A DNA stretch of 64,000 nt, from positions 5,456,001 through 5,520,000 of the forward strand of contig NZ_CP107799.1 in assembly GCF_041431135.1 (NCBI RefSeq), written 5' to 3'. Below the pieces are notes generated by a model, which was not told the origin of the DNA, searched no databases, and saw nothing but the letters and a program-made list of their open reading frames with translations. Shown piece by piece: positions 53,360-61,974 of the stretch. Every line of letters starts with the position of its first letter. Within the stretch, counting starts at the first letter, position 1. Made by a program: the position numbers and the translations under genes. Source of the DNA: Streptomyces sp. NBC_00554. GTDB taxonomy: Bacteria > Actinomycetota > Actinomycetes > Streptomycetales > Streptomycetaceae.

Positions 53360-54385
53360 ATGACGCCCGGCAACAACGGCGCGAGCACGCCCGAGGACGA
53401 TGACCCGTTCGGCTATCTCTACGAGGATGGCCAGGCCAACGGAGCCACCCCGCCCAGTGGAGGCGGCGGCTACGGTTACCCGGGCTCGGTCAACAGGGTG
53501 CGTGCGGTCGGCGAGCGCCGCAACGGACCGCAGCAGGGCGGGCAGGGCGCGTACGGCCAGCAGGCCCCGACCGCGCAGTACGGCCAGCCGCAGGCTTTCG
53601 GCCAGCCCCCGGCCTACGGCCAGCAGGTGCCGCAGCAGTCCCAGGCCTACGGCCAGCCGAACCCGAACTACGCCGCACCCGAGACCGTCCCCGGTGGCGC
53701 GCCCACGACCCGGCACTCATCGGTCGGTGACGGCGGCGGGCGCGGCCGCGGATCGAACGGGCCGAATACCAAGGGCCTCCTCATCGGTGCGATCGCCGTG
53801 GTCGCGGCTGTTGTCATCGGCATCAGCATCGCCATGTTGAGCAGCGACTCGGGCGACGACGACAAGGACGCCGCGGGCGGGGCGAGTTCGACGCCTTCGA
53901 CCTCGCAGAGTTCGTCGCCGAGCGAGGCGGCGAGCGAGCCGGCCACGCTCGAGCCGACCACGATCGACGCGAAGGCGCTGAACCTCGGCACCGGCGTGAC
54001 CACGGCCACTGACATCGAGGGCGCGGAGTCCGACGGCGGTGTCTATGTGACGGGCCTCAACCAGGCCGGCGCCCAGGTCACCTGGACCGTCGACGGCATT
54101 CCCAAGGACGGCGTCTACACCATCTTCACGCGCTACAGCGTGCCGGGCAGCGATCAGAAGATGACGCTCACCATCAATGGCAAGGAGTTCGGCAGCAAGC
54201 TGAACCTGAAGAACTACGCCGAGGCCCAAGAGGGTGACTTCGCGAAGGGCTGGACGACGACCTACTCCTGGCCCACCCTCACCAAGGGCACCAACACGAT
54301 CTCCATCTCCTGCCAGAACGGCGACAGCTGCAATGTCCTGCTGGACCAGCTGCGGGTGAAGGAAGGCCAGGTCAAGGACTGGTGA
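53360..54385 (+). CDS. Membrane-anchored CBM35-like carbohydrate-binding protein
   Basis: The 341-residue protein has a Gln/Gly/Tyr-rich cytoplasmic N-terminus (YGQP repeats, about 55-105), one membrane helix (GLLIGAIAVVAAVVIGISIA, about 138-158), a Ser/Thr linker and a C-terminal beta-sandwich similar to CBM35/CBM6. It has two Cys (ISCQNGDSCNV) that can pair. It sits between cdgB and the aminosugar genes, pointing outside the cell. It is likely to bind a cell-wall or matrix glycan. Confidence 0.85.
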   Translation: MTPGNNGASTPEDDDPFGYLYEDGQANGATPPSGGGGYGYPGSVNRVRAVGERRNGPQQGGQGAYGQQAPTAQYGQPQAFGQPPAYGQQVPQQSQAYGQPNPNYAAPETVPGGAPTTRHSSVGDGGGRGRGSNGPNTKGLLIGAIAVVAAVVIGISIAMLSSDSGDDDKDAAGGASSTPSTSQSSSPSEAASEPATLEPTTIDAKALNLGTGVTTATDIEGAESDGGVYVTGLNQAGAQVTWTVDGIPKDGVYTIFTRYSVPGSDQKMTLTINGKEFGSKLNLKNYAEAQEGDFAKGWTTTYSWPTLTKGTNTISISCQNGDSCNVLLDQLRVKEGQVKDW

Positions 54386-54394
54386 CAGTGGCTG

Positions 54395-55324
54395 CTAGGC
54401 CGCGCTCGCGTCCCGCGTGACCGTGATCTGGTCAAGCAGCTCCTCGTACGTCCGGCGGTCGAACTCGCCCGCCACGGGGGCCAGTACGGCCGCCGCCGAG
54501 AGGGCCGCGGCCCGGGCCAGGCGGCCCGGCCAGTGGAGGCCGTCGACCAGTCCCGACAGCAGGCCCGCGACCGCGGCGTCGCCGGCGCCCGTCGGGTTGC
54601 CGCGGACGCGGTGCGGCGGGGTGGCCCGCCAGCGGCCCTCCGTGTTCTCCGCGAGGAGGCCCTCCGTGCCCAGGGAGGCCACTACGGTGTGGGCGCCACG
54701 GCGGCGGGCGTCGCGGGTGGCCTGCAACGGGTCGTGGGAGCCGGTGAGTTCGGCGAGCTCGTCGGAGTTGGGCTTGATGATGTCGGGGCGGGCGGCGACC
54801 GCGCGGCGCAACGGCTCGCCGCTGGTGTCGAGGAGGACGGGGACCGCCGACGCGCGGGCGGTGCGGACCAGTTGGGCGTACGCGCCCACCGGCACCCCCG
54901 GTGGCAGGCTGCCGCACAGGGCCACCGCCGAGGCGGAGCGCAGCAGATCCTCGTACGCCTCCTGGAAGGCCGACCACTCGGCGGGTGTGATCGCCGGGCC
55001 GGGCTCGTTGAGTTGAGTCGTGTCACCTGTCGTCGTGTCAACCACGGCTATCGTGCGGCGCGTTGAGCCCTCGGTCGGGATCAGCGCGTCCACCACCCCC
55101 GGTGTGTACGCGAGTTGGTCCTGCACCGCGCGGCCAGTCGCGCCGCCCGTGAAGCCCGTGGCCGTCACCTCGTGGCCGAGGGCGGCGAGCACCCGGGCCA
55201 CGTTCAGGCCCTTGCCGCCAGGGCGTTCGGTCACCTCGGTGACCCGGTGCGAGGCGTGCGGGCGCAGGGACGGTATGCGATAGGTGAGGTCGAGGGCGGT
55301 GTTCAGCGTGACGGTGAGGATCAC
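54395..55324 (-). CDS. PfkB-family hexose kinase (1-phosphofructokinase type)
   Basis: The GTG at 55324 follows GAGGGG at a good distance and begins VILTVTLNTALDLTYRI (309 residues). Signatures are GGKGLNVARVLAALGHEV and GNPTGAGDAAVAGLLSG with the catalytic Asp. Family members phosphorylate fructose-1-P, tagatose-6-P or similar. With nagA and nagK beside it, an aminosugar-derived substrate is plausible but unproven. Confidence 0.88.
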   Translation of the reverse strand: MILTVTLNTALDLTYRIPSLRPHASHRVTEVTERPGGKGLNVARVLAALGHEVTATGFTGGATGRAVQDQLAYTPGVVDALIPTEGSTRRTIAVVDTTTGDTTQLNEPGPAITPAEWSAFQEAYEDLLRSASAVALCGSLPPGVPVGAYAQLVRTARASAVPVLLDTSGEPLRRAVAARPDIIKPNSDELAELTGSHDPLQATRDARRRGAHTVVASLGTEGLLAENTEGRWRATPPHRVRGNPTGAGDAAVAGLLSGLVDGLHWPGRLARAAALSAAAVLAPVAGEFDRRTYEELLDQITVTRDASAA

Positions 55325-55485
55325 GTCGGTCCCCTCGAAGAGATTCAGCAAGTAGACGCCGGGAATGCGCTTGCCGGTTGTTCCGGAGACTCGATCATGC
55401 CAAACGCGACGGCGGTCGGCCCAGTCCCACGGGCCAACCGCCGTACGCCGCAACGCTGTCGATCTGCTGTCAACGAGGGTGCGAA

Positions 55486-56631
55486 TCAGCCCAGTTGGGG
55501 ATCCACCACCCATTCTCCCCTGCGCATCACGCCCTTGAGCTCGAAGGCGGAGTCGAGGATCACCAGGTCCGCGTCCTTGCCCGGCTCCAGGGAGCCCACC
55601 TTGTCGTACATGCCGAGGAGGCGGGCGGGGTTGGCGGAGAGTGCCGCCACGACGTCATCGACCGGCAGCCTGTCGATGGTGACCGCGCGCTTGAAGGCGC
55701 GGTCGAGGGTGAGCGTGGAGCCTGCGATCGAGCCGCCCTCCACCAGGCGCGCGACGCCGTCCGCGACCTCGACCTCCAGCGGGCCGAGCATGTAGCGGCC
55801 GTCGCCGAAGCCCGCCGCGTCCATGGCGTCCGTGATGAACGCGACCCGTCCGGCGCCCGCGTGATGGAACGCCAGCTGCAGGGAGGCGGGGTGGAGGTGC
55901 GTGCCGTCGTTGATCAGCTCGACCGTGATCCGCTCGTCCTCGAGCAGGGCCGCGATCGGGCCCGGTGTGCGGTGACCGAGCGCCGGCATCGCGTTGAACA
56001 GGTGCGTCGCCACGGTCGCGCCCGCCTCGATGGCCTCGGCCGTCTGCTCGTACGTGGCGTCGGTGTGCCCGATCGCCGCGATCACCCCGTGCTCGGCAAG
56101 CAGGCGTACGGAGTCGATGCCGCCCGGCAGTTCGGTGGCGAGGGTGACCATACGGGCCTGGCCCCGGGCCGCGTCGATCAGCTTGCGGACCTCGGCCGGG
56201 TCGGGGTCGCGCAGCAGTTCCTCGGAGTGCGCGCCCTTGCGGCACGGCGAGATGAACGGGCCCTCGAAGTGGATGCCCGCGATGTCGCCCTGCTCGGCCA
56301 GTTCGGAGAGGAGTCCGGCGCGCTGGGCGAGGCCGTCCATGTCGCCGGTGACGGTGGAGGCCATGGTCGTGGTCGTGCCGTGCAGGCGGTGGGTGTGGAT
56401 GCCCTTGAGGACGTCCTCGACCGTGCCTGAGGTGAAGGACGCGCCGCCGCCGCCGTGGTTGTGGATGTCGACGAAGCCGGGGACCAGCCAGTGGCCGGAC
56501 AGGTCCACCGTCTCGGCGTCCACGGGAGCGCTCCCGGCGATCCGCGCGCCGTCGACGATCACGCGGCCGCCGTCCACGGTCCCGGTGGGCAGTACCACCT
56601 GTGCACCGGCGAAAACCTTGCTAGTGGCCAT
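55486..56631 (-). CDS. nagA: N-acetylglucosamine-6-phosphate deacetylase NagA
   Basis: NagA removes acetate from GlcNAc-6-P to give GlcN-6-P, the effector of DasR. The 381-residue protein has the metal-site motifs DIHNHGGGG, HFEGPFISP, AIGHTDATY, ATHLFNAM and the catalytic Asp of FITDAMDAAG. Its start overlaps the nagK stop (TGATG), so nagK-nagA is one operon. Confidence 0.95.
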   Translation of the reverse strand: MATSKVFAGAQVVLPTGTVDGGRVIVDGARIAGSAPVDAETVDLSGHWLVPGFVDIHNHGGGGASFTSGTVEDVLKGIHTHRLHGTTTTMASTVTGDMDGLAQRAGLLSELAEQGDIAGIHFEGPFISPCRKGAHSEELLRDPDPAEVRKLIDAARGQARMVTLATELPGGIDSVRLLAEHGVIAAIGHTDATYEQTAEAIEAGATVATHLFNAMPALGHRTPGPIAALLEDERITVELINDGTHLHPASLQLAFHHAGAGRVAFITDAMDAAGFGDGRYMLGPLEVEVADGVARLVEGGSIAGSTLTLDRAFKRAVTIDRLPVDDVVAALSANPARLLGMYDKVGSLEPGKDADLVILDSAFELKGVMRRGEWVVDPQLG

Positions 56632-57620
56632 CAGGTGGTTACCTCCGAGGGGTCGGTGGAGTCAGTGGGGTCGGTCGCGTCGATCGGTTCGATCGGTTCG
56701 GTGGTGGTCAGGAGGTCCCAGGCGAGCAGCCCGGCGCCCAGGCACCCGGCGGTGTCCCCGAGGGCCGCGGGGACGAGGGACGGCAGCTTCTGGAAGGTGA
56801 CGCGCCGCTCGACCGCGGCCCGCAGTGGTGTGAACAAGGTTTCCCCGGCCTCGGCCAGACCGCCACCGATGATCAGCATGCGGGGGTCCAGCAGAGTGAG
56901 CGCGGTGACGAGCCCGTCGGCGAGCGCGTCGAGGGCGTCCTGCCAGACCTGTACGGCCCGCTCGTCCCCGGACTCGACGGCCTTCGCGCAGTCCGCCGCG
57001 TCCGCCTCCGGATCCCCGGAGACCGCGGCCCACGCCGTGCTGACGGCAGCGGCGGACGCGTACCGCTCCAGACAGCCGCGCTGGCCGCACGGACACGGGG
57101 TGCCCCCGGGCCGTACGACGATGTGGCCGATCTCGCCCGCGAAGCCGTGCGCACCCGCCTCCACGCTGCCGCCGATGCCGATCGCGCCGGCGATCCCGGT
57201 GCCGAGCGGCACGAAGAGGAAACGGTCGGCTCCCCGTCCCGCGCCGATCCGGCCCTCCGCAAGGCCGCCGGTGCGCACATCGTGCCCGAGCGCCACCGGC
57301 ACGCCGCCGAGCCGGGCGCCGAGCAGTTCGCGCATGGGTACGTCGCGCCAGCCGAGGTTGGCCGAGTACACGGCCACGCCGCGGTCGGCGTCGACGATGC
57401 CGGGGACGGCGACACCCGCGGCCGCTGCTCCCTCGCCGAAGTGCCGTTCGCCGTACGCGCGCAGCTCGGCCGCGAAGCCGAGGATGCCCTCGACGACGGC
57501 GTCCGGCCCGCGCTCGCGCCCGGTCGCCCGGCGCGCCTGATGGAGGAGCTCGCCGTCGGCGCCGACGAGGGCGGCCTTCATCCCGGTGCCGCCCACATCG
57601 AGGGCGATGACATGTCTCAC
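56631..57620 (-). CDS. nagK: ROK-family N-acetylglucosamine kinase NagK
   Basis: The kinase makes GlcNAc-6-P for NagA. The 329-residue ROK protein has the phosphate motif ALDVGGTGMKAALVG, the substrate/zinc segment AHGFAGEIGHIVV and the zinc motif CPCGQRGCLE. The tail is a repetitive Thr/Asp/Pro stretch (PIDATDPTDSTDPSEVTT). The dre-like pair at 57651-57680 is just upstream. Confidence 0.93.
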   Translation of the reverse strand: MRHVIALDVGGTGMKAALVGADGELLHQARRATGRERGPDAVVEGILGFAAELRAYGERHFGEGAAAAGVAVPGIVDADRGVAVYSANLGWRDVPMRELLGARLGGVPVALGHDVRTGGLAEGRIGAGRGADRFLFVPLGTGIAGAIGIGGSVEAGAHGFAGEIGHIVVRPGGTPCPCGQRGCLERYASAAAVSTAWAAVSGDPEADAADCAKAVESGDERAVQVWQDALDALADGLVTALTLLDPRMLIIGGGLAEAGETLFTPLRAAVERRVTFQKLPSLVPAALGDTAGCLGAGLLAWDLLTTTEPIEPIDATDPTDSTDPSEVTT

Positions 57621-57650
57621 GAGGGACAGTGTGGCCCGTTAACCCGGAAG

Positions 57651-57680
57651 AGGTCTAGTCCACTTACGTGGTGTAGACCT
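57651..57680. promoter_or_regulatory. Two tandem DasR-like (dre) sites between nagK and the binding-protein gene
   Basis: AGGTCTAGTCCA (57651-57662) and TGGTGTAGACCT (57669-57680) each match the dre core TGGTCTAGACCA at 10 of 12. Their centres are 18 bp apart, near two helical turns, so two DasR dimers could bind one face. They lie between divergent starts 57620 and 57729, which fits joint control by N-acetylglucosamine. Confidence 0.75.
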
Positions 57681-57728
57681 TATGTCGAGATATCGAACAG
57701 TCGGTCAACAGAGTGCGGGGCAAAAGCG

Positions 57729-58994
57729 GTGCGGCGGCGTAGGACAGGAATGATCGCGGCGGTGTCCGCACTGGGGATGACAGCCGCCCTCGGAGGCTGC
57801 GGAAACTCCGGCGAATCCGGAGACGTGACCCTCAGACTGGTGGCCGCCGACTACGGCGACTCCGACGCCAACAGCTCCCAGAAGTACTGGGACGCGCTGG
57901 TCAAGGAGTACGAGGCCGATCACCCGGGGATCAAGGTCGAGGTCAGCGTCTACTCCTGGACCGACGTCGACCGCAAGGTCAAGGAGATGGTCGCGGCCGG
58001 GAAGGCGCCCGACATGGCGCAGATCGGCGCGTACGCCGACTACGCCGCGAAGGGCCAGCTCTACACCGCCGACGAACTGCTCTCCATACCCGTACAGGCC
58101 AACTTCGCGCTCCAGCTCACCGACGCGGGGGAGCGGCAGCGGGTGCAGTACGGCCTGCCGTTCGCCTCCTCCACCCGGCTGCTCTTCTACAACAAGACCC
58201 TCTTCACCCAGGCCGGTCTCACCCCGCCGAAGACCTGGAACCAGCTGGCGGCCGACGCCGAGGTGCTCAAGGCCGACGGCGTGAAGTTCCCGTACGCGCT
58301 GCCGCTGGGGCCCGAGGAAGCGCAGGCCGAGACGATGCAGTGGATGCTGAGCGGCGGCGGTGGCTACACCGACGACGTCGGCACGTACGCCATCGACTCC
58401 GACGAGAACGTCAAGACGTTCACCTGGCTCAAGGACGAACTCGTCGGCAAGGGGCTCACCGGGCCGACCGCGCCCGCCAAGCTCAACCGGGCGGACGCGT
58501 TCGCCGCGTTCACTCGCGGTGAGGTCGGGATGCTCAGCGGGCATCCCACGCTGATGAAGATGGCCGCCGCCAAGGGCGTGAAGTACGGCATGGTGCCGAT
58601 GCCCGGGGCCGACGGCCAGAGCAAGTCCACGCTGGGCGTCGCCGACTGGATGATGGCCTTCAAGCAGAACGGCCACGCCGAGCAGGTCGGCGACTTCCTC
58701 GACTTCGTCTACAGCGACAAGAACGTCCTCGCCTTCTCCCGCGAGTACGACCTCCTGCCGGTCACGACCTCCGCCTCCGAGGCCATGACCGCCGACACCG
58801 ACGACCAGGATCTCGCCCCGTTCCTCGAGGAACTCCCCACCGCCGAGCTGTACCCCGTCGACAAGACCTCCTGGGCCGGTGTCAGCGCCGACGTCAAGGA
58901 GCGGATGGGTAAGGCCGTGGGGGCGGACGGGAGTCCTGCCGGGGTGCTGGGGGCGCTGCAGGCGGAGGCGAGTGCGGCGGACAACGCGACGTAG
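57729..58994 (+). CDS. Sugar ABC transporter substrate-binding lipoprotein
   Basis: The GTG at 57729 begins VRRRRTGMIAAVSALGMTAALGGCG, a lipoprotein signal with lipobox LGGC; total 421 residues. The mature protein is a cluster-1 (family MalE/NgcE) sugar-binding protein with YWDALVKEYEADHPGIKVEV and FASSTRLLFYNKTLF segments. No permease genes follow, so it must share permeases encoded elsewhere, with MsiK. The dre-like pair upstream suggests an aminosugar ligand. Confidence 0.9.
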   Translation: MRRRRTGMIAAVSALGMTAALGGCGNSGESGDVTLRLVAADYGDSDANSSQKYWDALVKEYEADHPGIKVEVSVYSWTDVDRKVKEMVAAGKAPDMAQIGAYADYAAKGQLYTADELLSIPVQANFALQLTDAGERQRVQYGLPFASSTRLLFYNKTLFTQAGLTPPKTWNQLAADAEVLKADGVKFPYALPLGPEEAQAETMQWMLSGGGGYTDDVGTYAIDSDENVKTFTWLKDELVGKGLTGPTAPAKLNRADAFAAFTRGEVGMLSGHPTLMKMAAAKGVKYGMVPMPGADGQSKSTLGVADWMMAFKQNGHAEQVGDFLDFVYSDKNVLAFSREYDLLPVTTSASEAMTADTDDQDLAPFLEELPTAELYPVDKTSWAGVSADVKERMGKAVGADGSPAGVLGALQAEASAADNAT

Positions 58995-59026
58995 TGGTGT
59001 CAGTGGCTGGGGCTACGGTGCTGTCC

Positions 59027-59263
59027 ATGGAACCTGTCGAGTCGCTCGGTCCGCGGGAGCGGGGGATTCTCGCGCTTGAGCGCCGGGGGTTCGGGGGGCC
59101 CGGGGCGAAGGAGCGGGCGATACGGGAGCGGCTGGGGTTGGCGCCGGTGCGTTATTACCAGCTGCTCAACGCGCTGCTTGATGATCCGCGGGCGCTTGCT
59201 CATGATCCGGTTACGGTGAATCGGCTGCGGAGGGTGCGGGAGGCCCGCCGGGGGGAGCGGTGA
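59027..59263 (+). CDS. DUF3263 small protein
   Basis: The 78-residue protein matches DUF3263: RERGILALERRGFGGPGAKE, then RAIRERLGLAPVRYYQLLNAL, with a helix-turn-helix-like layout. A DNA-binding role is suspected for the family but not shown. A palindromic repeat follows 15 bp later. Confidence 0.88.
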   Translation: MEPVESLGPRERGILALERRGFGGPGAKERAIRERLGLAPVRYYQLLNALLDDPRALAHDPVTVNRLRRVREARRGER

Positions 59264-59278
59264 GGGGGTTGCTGTAGG

Positions 59279-59541
59279 GGTTTTTCGCCCCCTCCGCCCC
59301 TACCCGTCCCTTGCTCCTGGGGGCTGCCGCCCCCAGACCCCCGCATCGCGCTGACGCGCTCGTCCTCAAACGCCGGACGGGCTGAAAGATCTCTCCCCGG
59401 CCGGGACTGAAAGATCTGCCGCGGGGGCGAAAGATTTCAGCTCCGGCCGGGGAATCTTCAGCCCCTCCGGCGTTTGAGGAGCGGGGTCTGGGGCGGAGCC
59501 CCAGGAACAAGGGACGGGCAGGGGCGGAGGGGGCGAAAAAA
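59279..59541. repeat. Streptomyces intergenic palindromic repeat, copy 3 (inverted and expanded)
   Basis: Compared with copies 1 and 2 this one is inverted: the CGCTGACGCGCTCGTCCTC block comes first and CCTCCGGCGTTTGAGGAGC last. Its centre has grown by about 60 bp carrying three GAAAGAT units (gaaagatct twice and gaaagattt) separated by CCGGCC-rich bases. The outer arms TTTTTCGCCCCCTCCGCC and GGCGGAGGGGGCGAAAAA are intact. Confidence 0.92.
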
Positions 59542-59576
59542 CTCGCCCCCAGCCCCCGCGCGGATAGGGTCGCCGT

Positions 59577-60425
59577 ATGGCCAGCCATGCGGACTCCCTG
59601 CCGACCCCCACCACCCCCGCCGGCCGCGACGGTCTCGACGCCATCCTCGCCCGGCCGGGCCACGCAGTGATCGGCCTCGACTTCGACGGCACCCTCGCCC
59701 CGATCGTCCCCGACCCCGAGCAGGCCAGGGCCCACCCCGACGCGGTCCCGGCACTCGCGGCCCTCGCCCCGAGGGTCGCCTCCGTGGCGGTGGTCACCGG
59801 CCGCCCGGCCGCCGTCGCGGTCGAGCACGGCGGCTTCGCGGGCGTGCCGGGACTGGAGCACCTGGTCGTTCTCGGGCACTACGGCGCCGAACGCTGGGAC
59901 GCCAGGAGCGGCGAGGTCAGTGCCCCCGCCCCGCACCCCGGAGTCGCCGCCGTCCGGGCCGAGCTGCCCGGGTTCCTCGAGACGTTCGGCGCCGGGCAGG
60001 GCACCTGGATCGAGGAGAAGGGGCGGGCCGTCGCCGTGCACACCCGCCGCGCGGCGGACCCGCAGGCCGCGTTCGAGGCGCTGCGCGAGCCCCTCACCGG
60101 CCTGGCCGCCCGGCACGGCCTGATCGTCGAGCCGGGCCGCATGGTCCTGGAACTCCGCCCACCGGGGATGGACAAAGGCGTGGCCCTCCTGGAGTACGTC
60201 CGCGAGACCGGAGCAGAGTCGGTCCTCTACGCCGGCGACGACCTCGGCGACCTCCCGGCCTTCGCCGCCGTCGACAAACTCCGCTCCGAAGGCATCCCGG
60301 GCCTCCTGGTCTGCAGCGGCAGCTCAGAGGTCGCCGAACTGGCGGACAGGGCAGACCTGGTGGTCGACGGCCCAGCAGGAGTCGTACACCTACTGAGGTC
60401 ACTGGCAAAGAGGATCACTGAGTAA
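59577..60425 (+). CDS. otsB: Trehalose-6-phosphate phosphatase OtsB
   Basis: OtsB completes trehalose synthesis. The 282-residue HAD-family protein has the nucleophile motif IGLDFDGTLAPI, motif II VVTGRP, and the metal motif YAGDDLGDLPAF. It is convergent with otsA rather than in an operon with it. Confidence 0.94.
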   Translation: MASHADSLPTPTTPAGRDGLDAILARPGHAVIGLDFDGTLAPIVPDPEQARAHPDAVPALAALAPRVASVAVVTGRPAAVAVEHGGFAGVPGLEHLVVLGHYGAERWDARSGEVSAPAPHPGVAAVRAELPGFLETFGAGQGTWIEEKGRAVAVHTRRAADPQAAFEALREPLTGLAARHGLIVEPGRMVLELRPPGMDKGVALLEYVRETGAESVLYAGDDLGDLPAFAAVDKLRSEGIPGLLVCSGSSEVAELADRADLVVDGPAGVVHLLRSLAKRITE

Positions 60426-60439
60426 CTCCGGCCGGCAAC

Positions 60440-60494
60440 AGCGCCCCTTTCAGGGGCGCGGGGAACTGCGCGACCAGCCACAACGCACCCGCAG
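60440..60494. repeat. Common Streptomyces repeat with hairpin between otsB and otsA
   Basis: GCGCCCC-TTTCA-GGGGCGC forms a stem (60441-60459) followed by GGGGAACTGCGCGACCAGCC. This sequence type recurs between many Streptomyces genes and probably works as a terminator for the convergent pair. Confidence 0.8.
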
Positions 60495-60509
60495 CGGAAG
60501 AGCAACCCC

Positions 60510-61898
60510 TCACCCCTCCAACTCCCGCAACTGCTCAAGAAACCACTGCGCCGGAGGCAGAGCGGTAGCCGCGGCCGCGAGCCGTTTGGTTCGCTCAGCG
60601 CGCTCCCCCGCTCCCATCACCAACGCCTCGTGCAACGCCCCCGCCGTACCCACCACGTCATACGGGTTCACCACGATCGCGTCCTCGCCCAGCTCCTCGT
60701 ACGCCCCCGCCTCCCGGGACAGAACCAGCGCGCACCCCTCGTCGGAGACGACCGGCACCTCCTTGGCGACAAGGTTCATGCCGTCCCGGATGGGGTTCAC
60801 CAGCGCCACGTCGGCGAGACGATAGGCGGCGAGGGAGCGGGCGAAGTCGTCGTCGACGTGGAGGAGGACCGGGGTCCAACCGGGCGTGCCGTAGGCGGAG
60901 TTGATCTCGTCGGCGACCCGCTGCACCTCGGCCGTGTAGTCGCGGTAGACGGCGAGGTCCTGCCGGGAGGGGTAGGCGAACGCGACGTGCACGACCCGCT
61001 CGCGCCAGGACGGCTGGTCCTCCAGGAGCTGCCGGTACGCCAGCATGCCGCGCACGATGTTCTTCGACAGCTCGGTCCGATCGACCCGCACGATCGCCTT
61101 CCGGCCCTCGCCGATCTGCTCACGCAGTGTGGCCATGCGCTCGGCGACATCCGGCTCGTGCGAGCGCCTCCGCAGGAAGTCCGCGTCCGCCCCGAGGCCG
61201 TGCACCCCGACCCGGGTGTCACCGAGACCGCCGACCAGCTCCTGCGCACACGCGGTGAACGCGGACGCCCAGCGGTGGGTGAGGAAGCCCAGCCGGTCCG
61301 CGCCGAGCATGCCGCGCAGCACCTGTTCGGCGATGTCGTCGGGGAGCAGGCGGAAGTAGTCGACCGGCGCCCACGGGGTGTGCGAGAAGTGGCCGATGCG
61401 GAGATCCGGGCGCAGCTCCCGCAGCATGCCGGGGACCAGGGTCAGGTGGTAGTCCTGTACGACCACCACGGCGCCCTCGGCCGCCTCGTCGGCCAGCGCC
61501 CGCGCAAAGGACCGGTTGTACGCCTCGTACGACGCCCACTGGCGCCGGAACTCCTTGTCGAAGACCGGCTCCAGCGGCGTCTGGTACAGCATGTGGTGGA
61601 CGAACCACAGCACGGAGTTCGCGATGCCGTTGTAGGCGTCCGCGTGCACCTCGGCGTCGATGTCCAGCATCCGCACGCCGTCCTCGCCGACCCCGCGCCG
61701 TACCGCTTCGCGGTCACCGTCGCCGAGCGCGGAGCACACCCACAGGGCGCCCCTGTCCGGGCCGATCGCCGACAGGCCCGAGACGAGGCCGCCGCCGCCG
61801 CGCTTGGGGTGCAGCGAGTTGTCCTCGCGCAGCTCGTAGGAGATCGGGCCGCGGTTGGACGCGACGAGGATCCGATGATTGCCGTACGGAGAAGCCAT
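60510..61898 (-). CDS. otsA: Trehalose-6-phosphate synthase OtsA (GT20)
   Basis: The ATG at 61898 gives 462 residues. Typical GT20 blocks are present: LVASNRGPISYELRED, the central VVQDYHLTLVPGML, IGHFSHTPWAP and the C-terminal NPIRDGMNLVAKE and DEGCALVLSREAGAYEELG. It makes trehalose-6-phosphate, the substrate of OtsB, from a nucleotide-glucose donor. Confidence 0.95.
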   Translation of the reverse strand: MASPYGNHRILVASNRGPISYELREDNSLHPKRGGGGLVSGLSAIGPDRGALWVCSALGDGDREAVRRGVGEDGVRMLDIDAEVHADAYNGIANSVLWFVHHMLYQTPLEPVFDKEFRRQWASYEAYNRSFARALADEAAEGAVVVVQDYHLTLVPGMLRELRPDLRIGHFSHTPWAPVDYFRLLPDDIAEQVLRGMLGADRLGFLTHRWASAFTACAQELVGGLGDTRVGVHGLGADADFLRRRSHEPDVAERMATLREQIGEGRKAIVRVDRTELSKNIVRGMLAYRQLLEDQPSWRERVVHVAFAYPSRQDLAVYRDYTAEVQRVADEINSAYGTPGWTPVLLHVDDDFARSLAAYRLADVALVNPIRDGMNLVAKEVPVVSDEGCALVLSREAGAYEELGEDAIVVNPYDVVGTAGALHEALVMGAGERAERTKRLAAAATALPPAQWFLEQLRELEG

Positions 61899-61974
61899 AC
61901 GCCTCAACCTAGCCCGGCCCGGAAACGCTCAAACGTACGGACGGGGTGCGGCGGAGGCGTATACAGCCGTCCGA

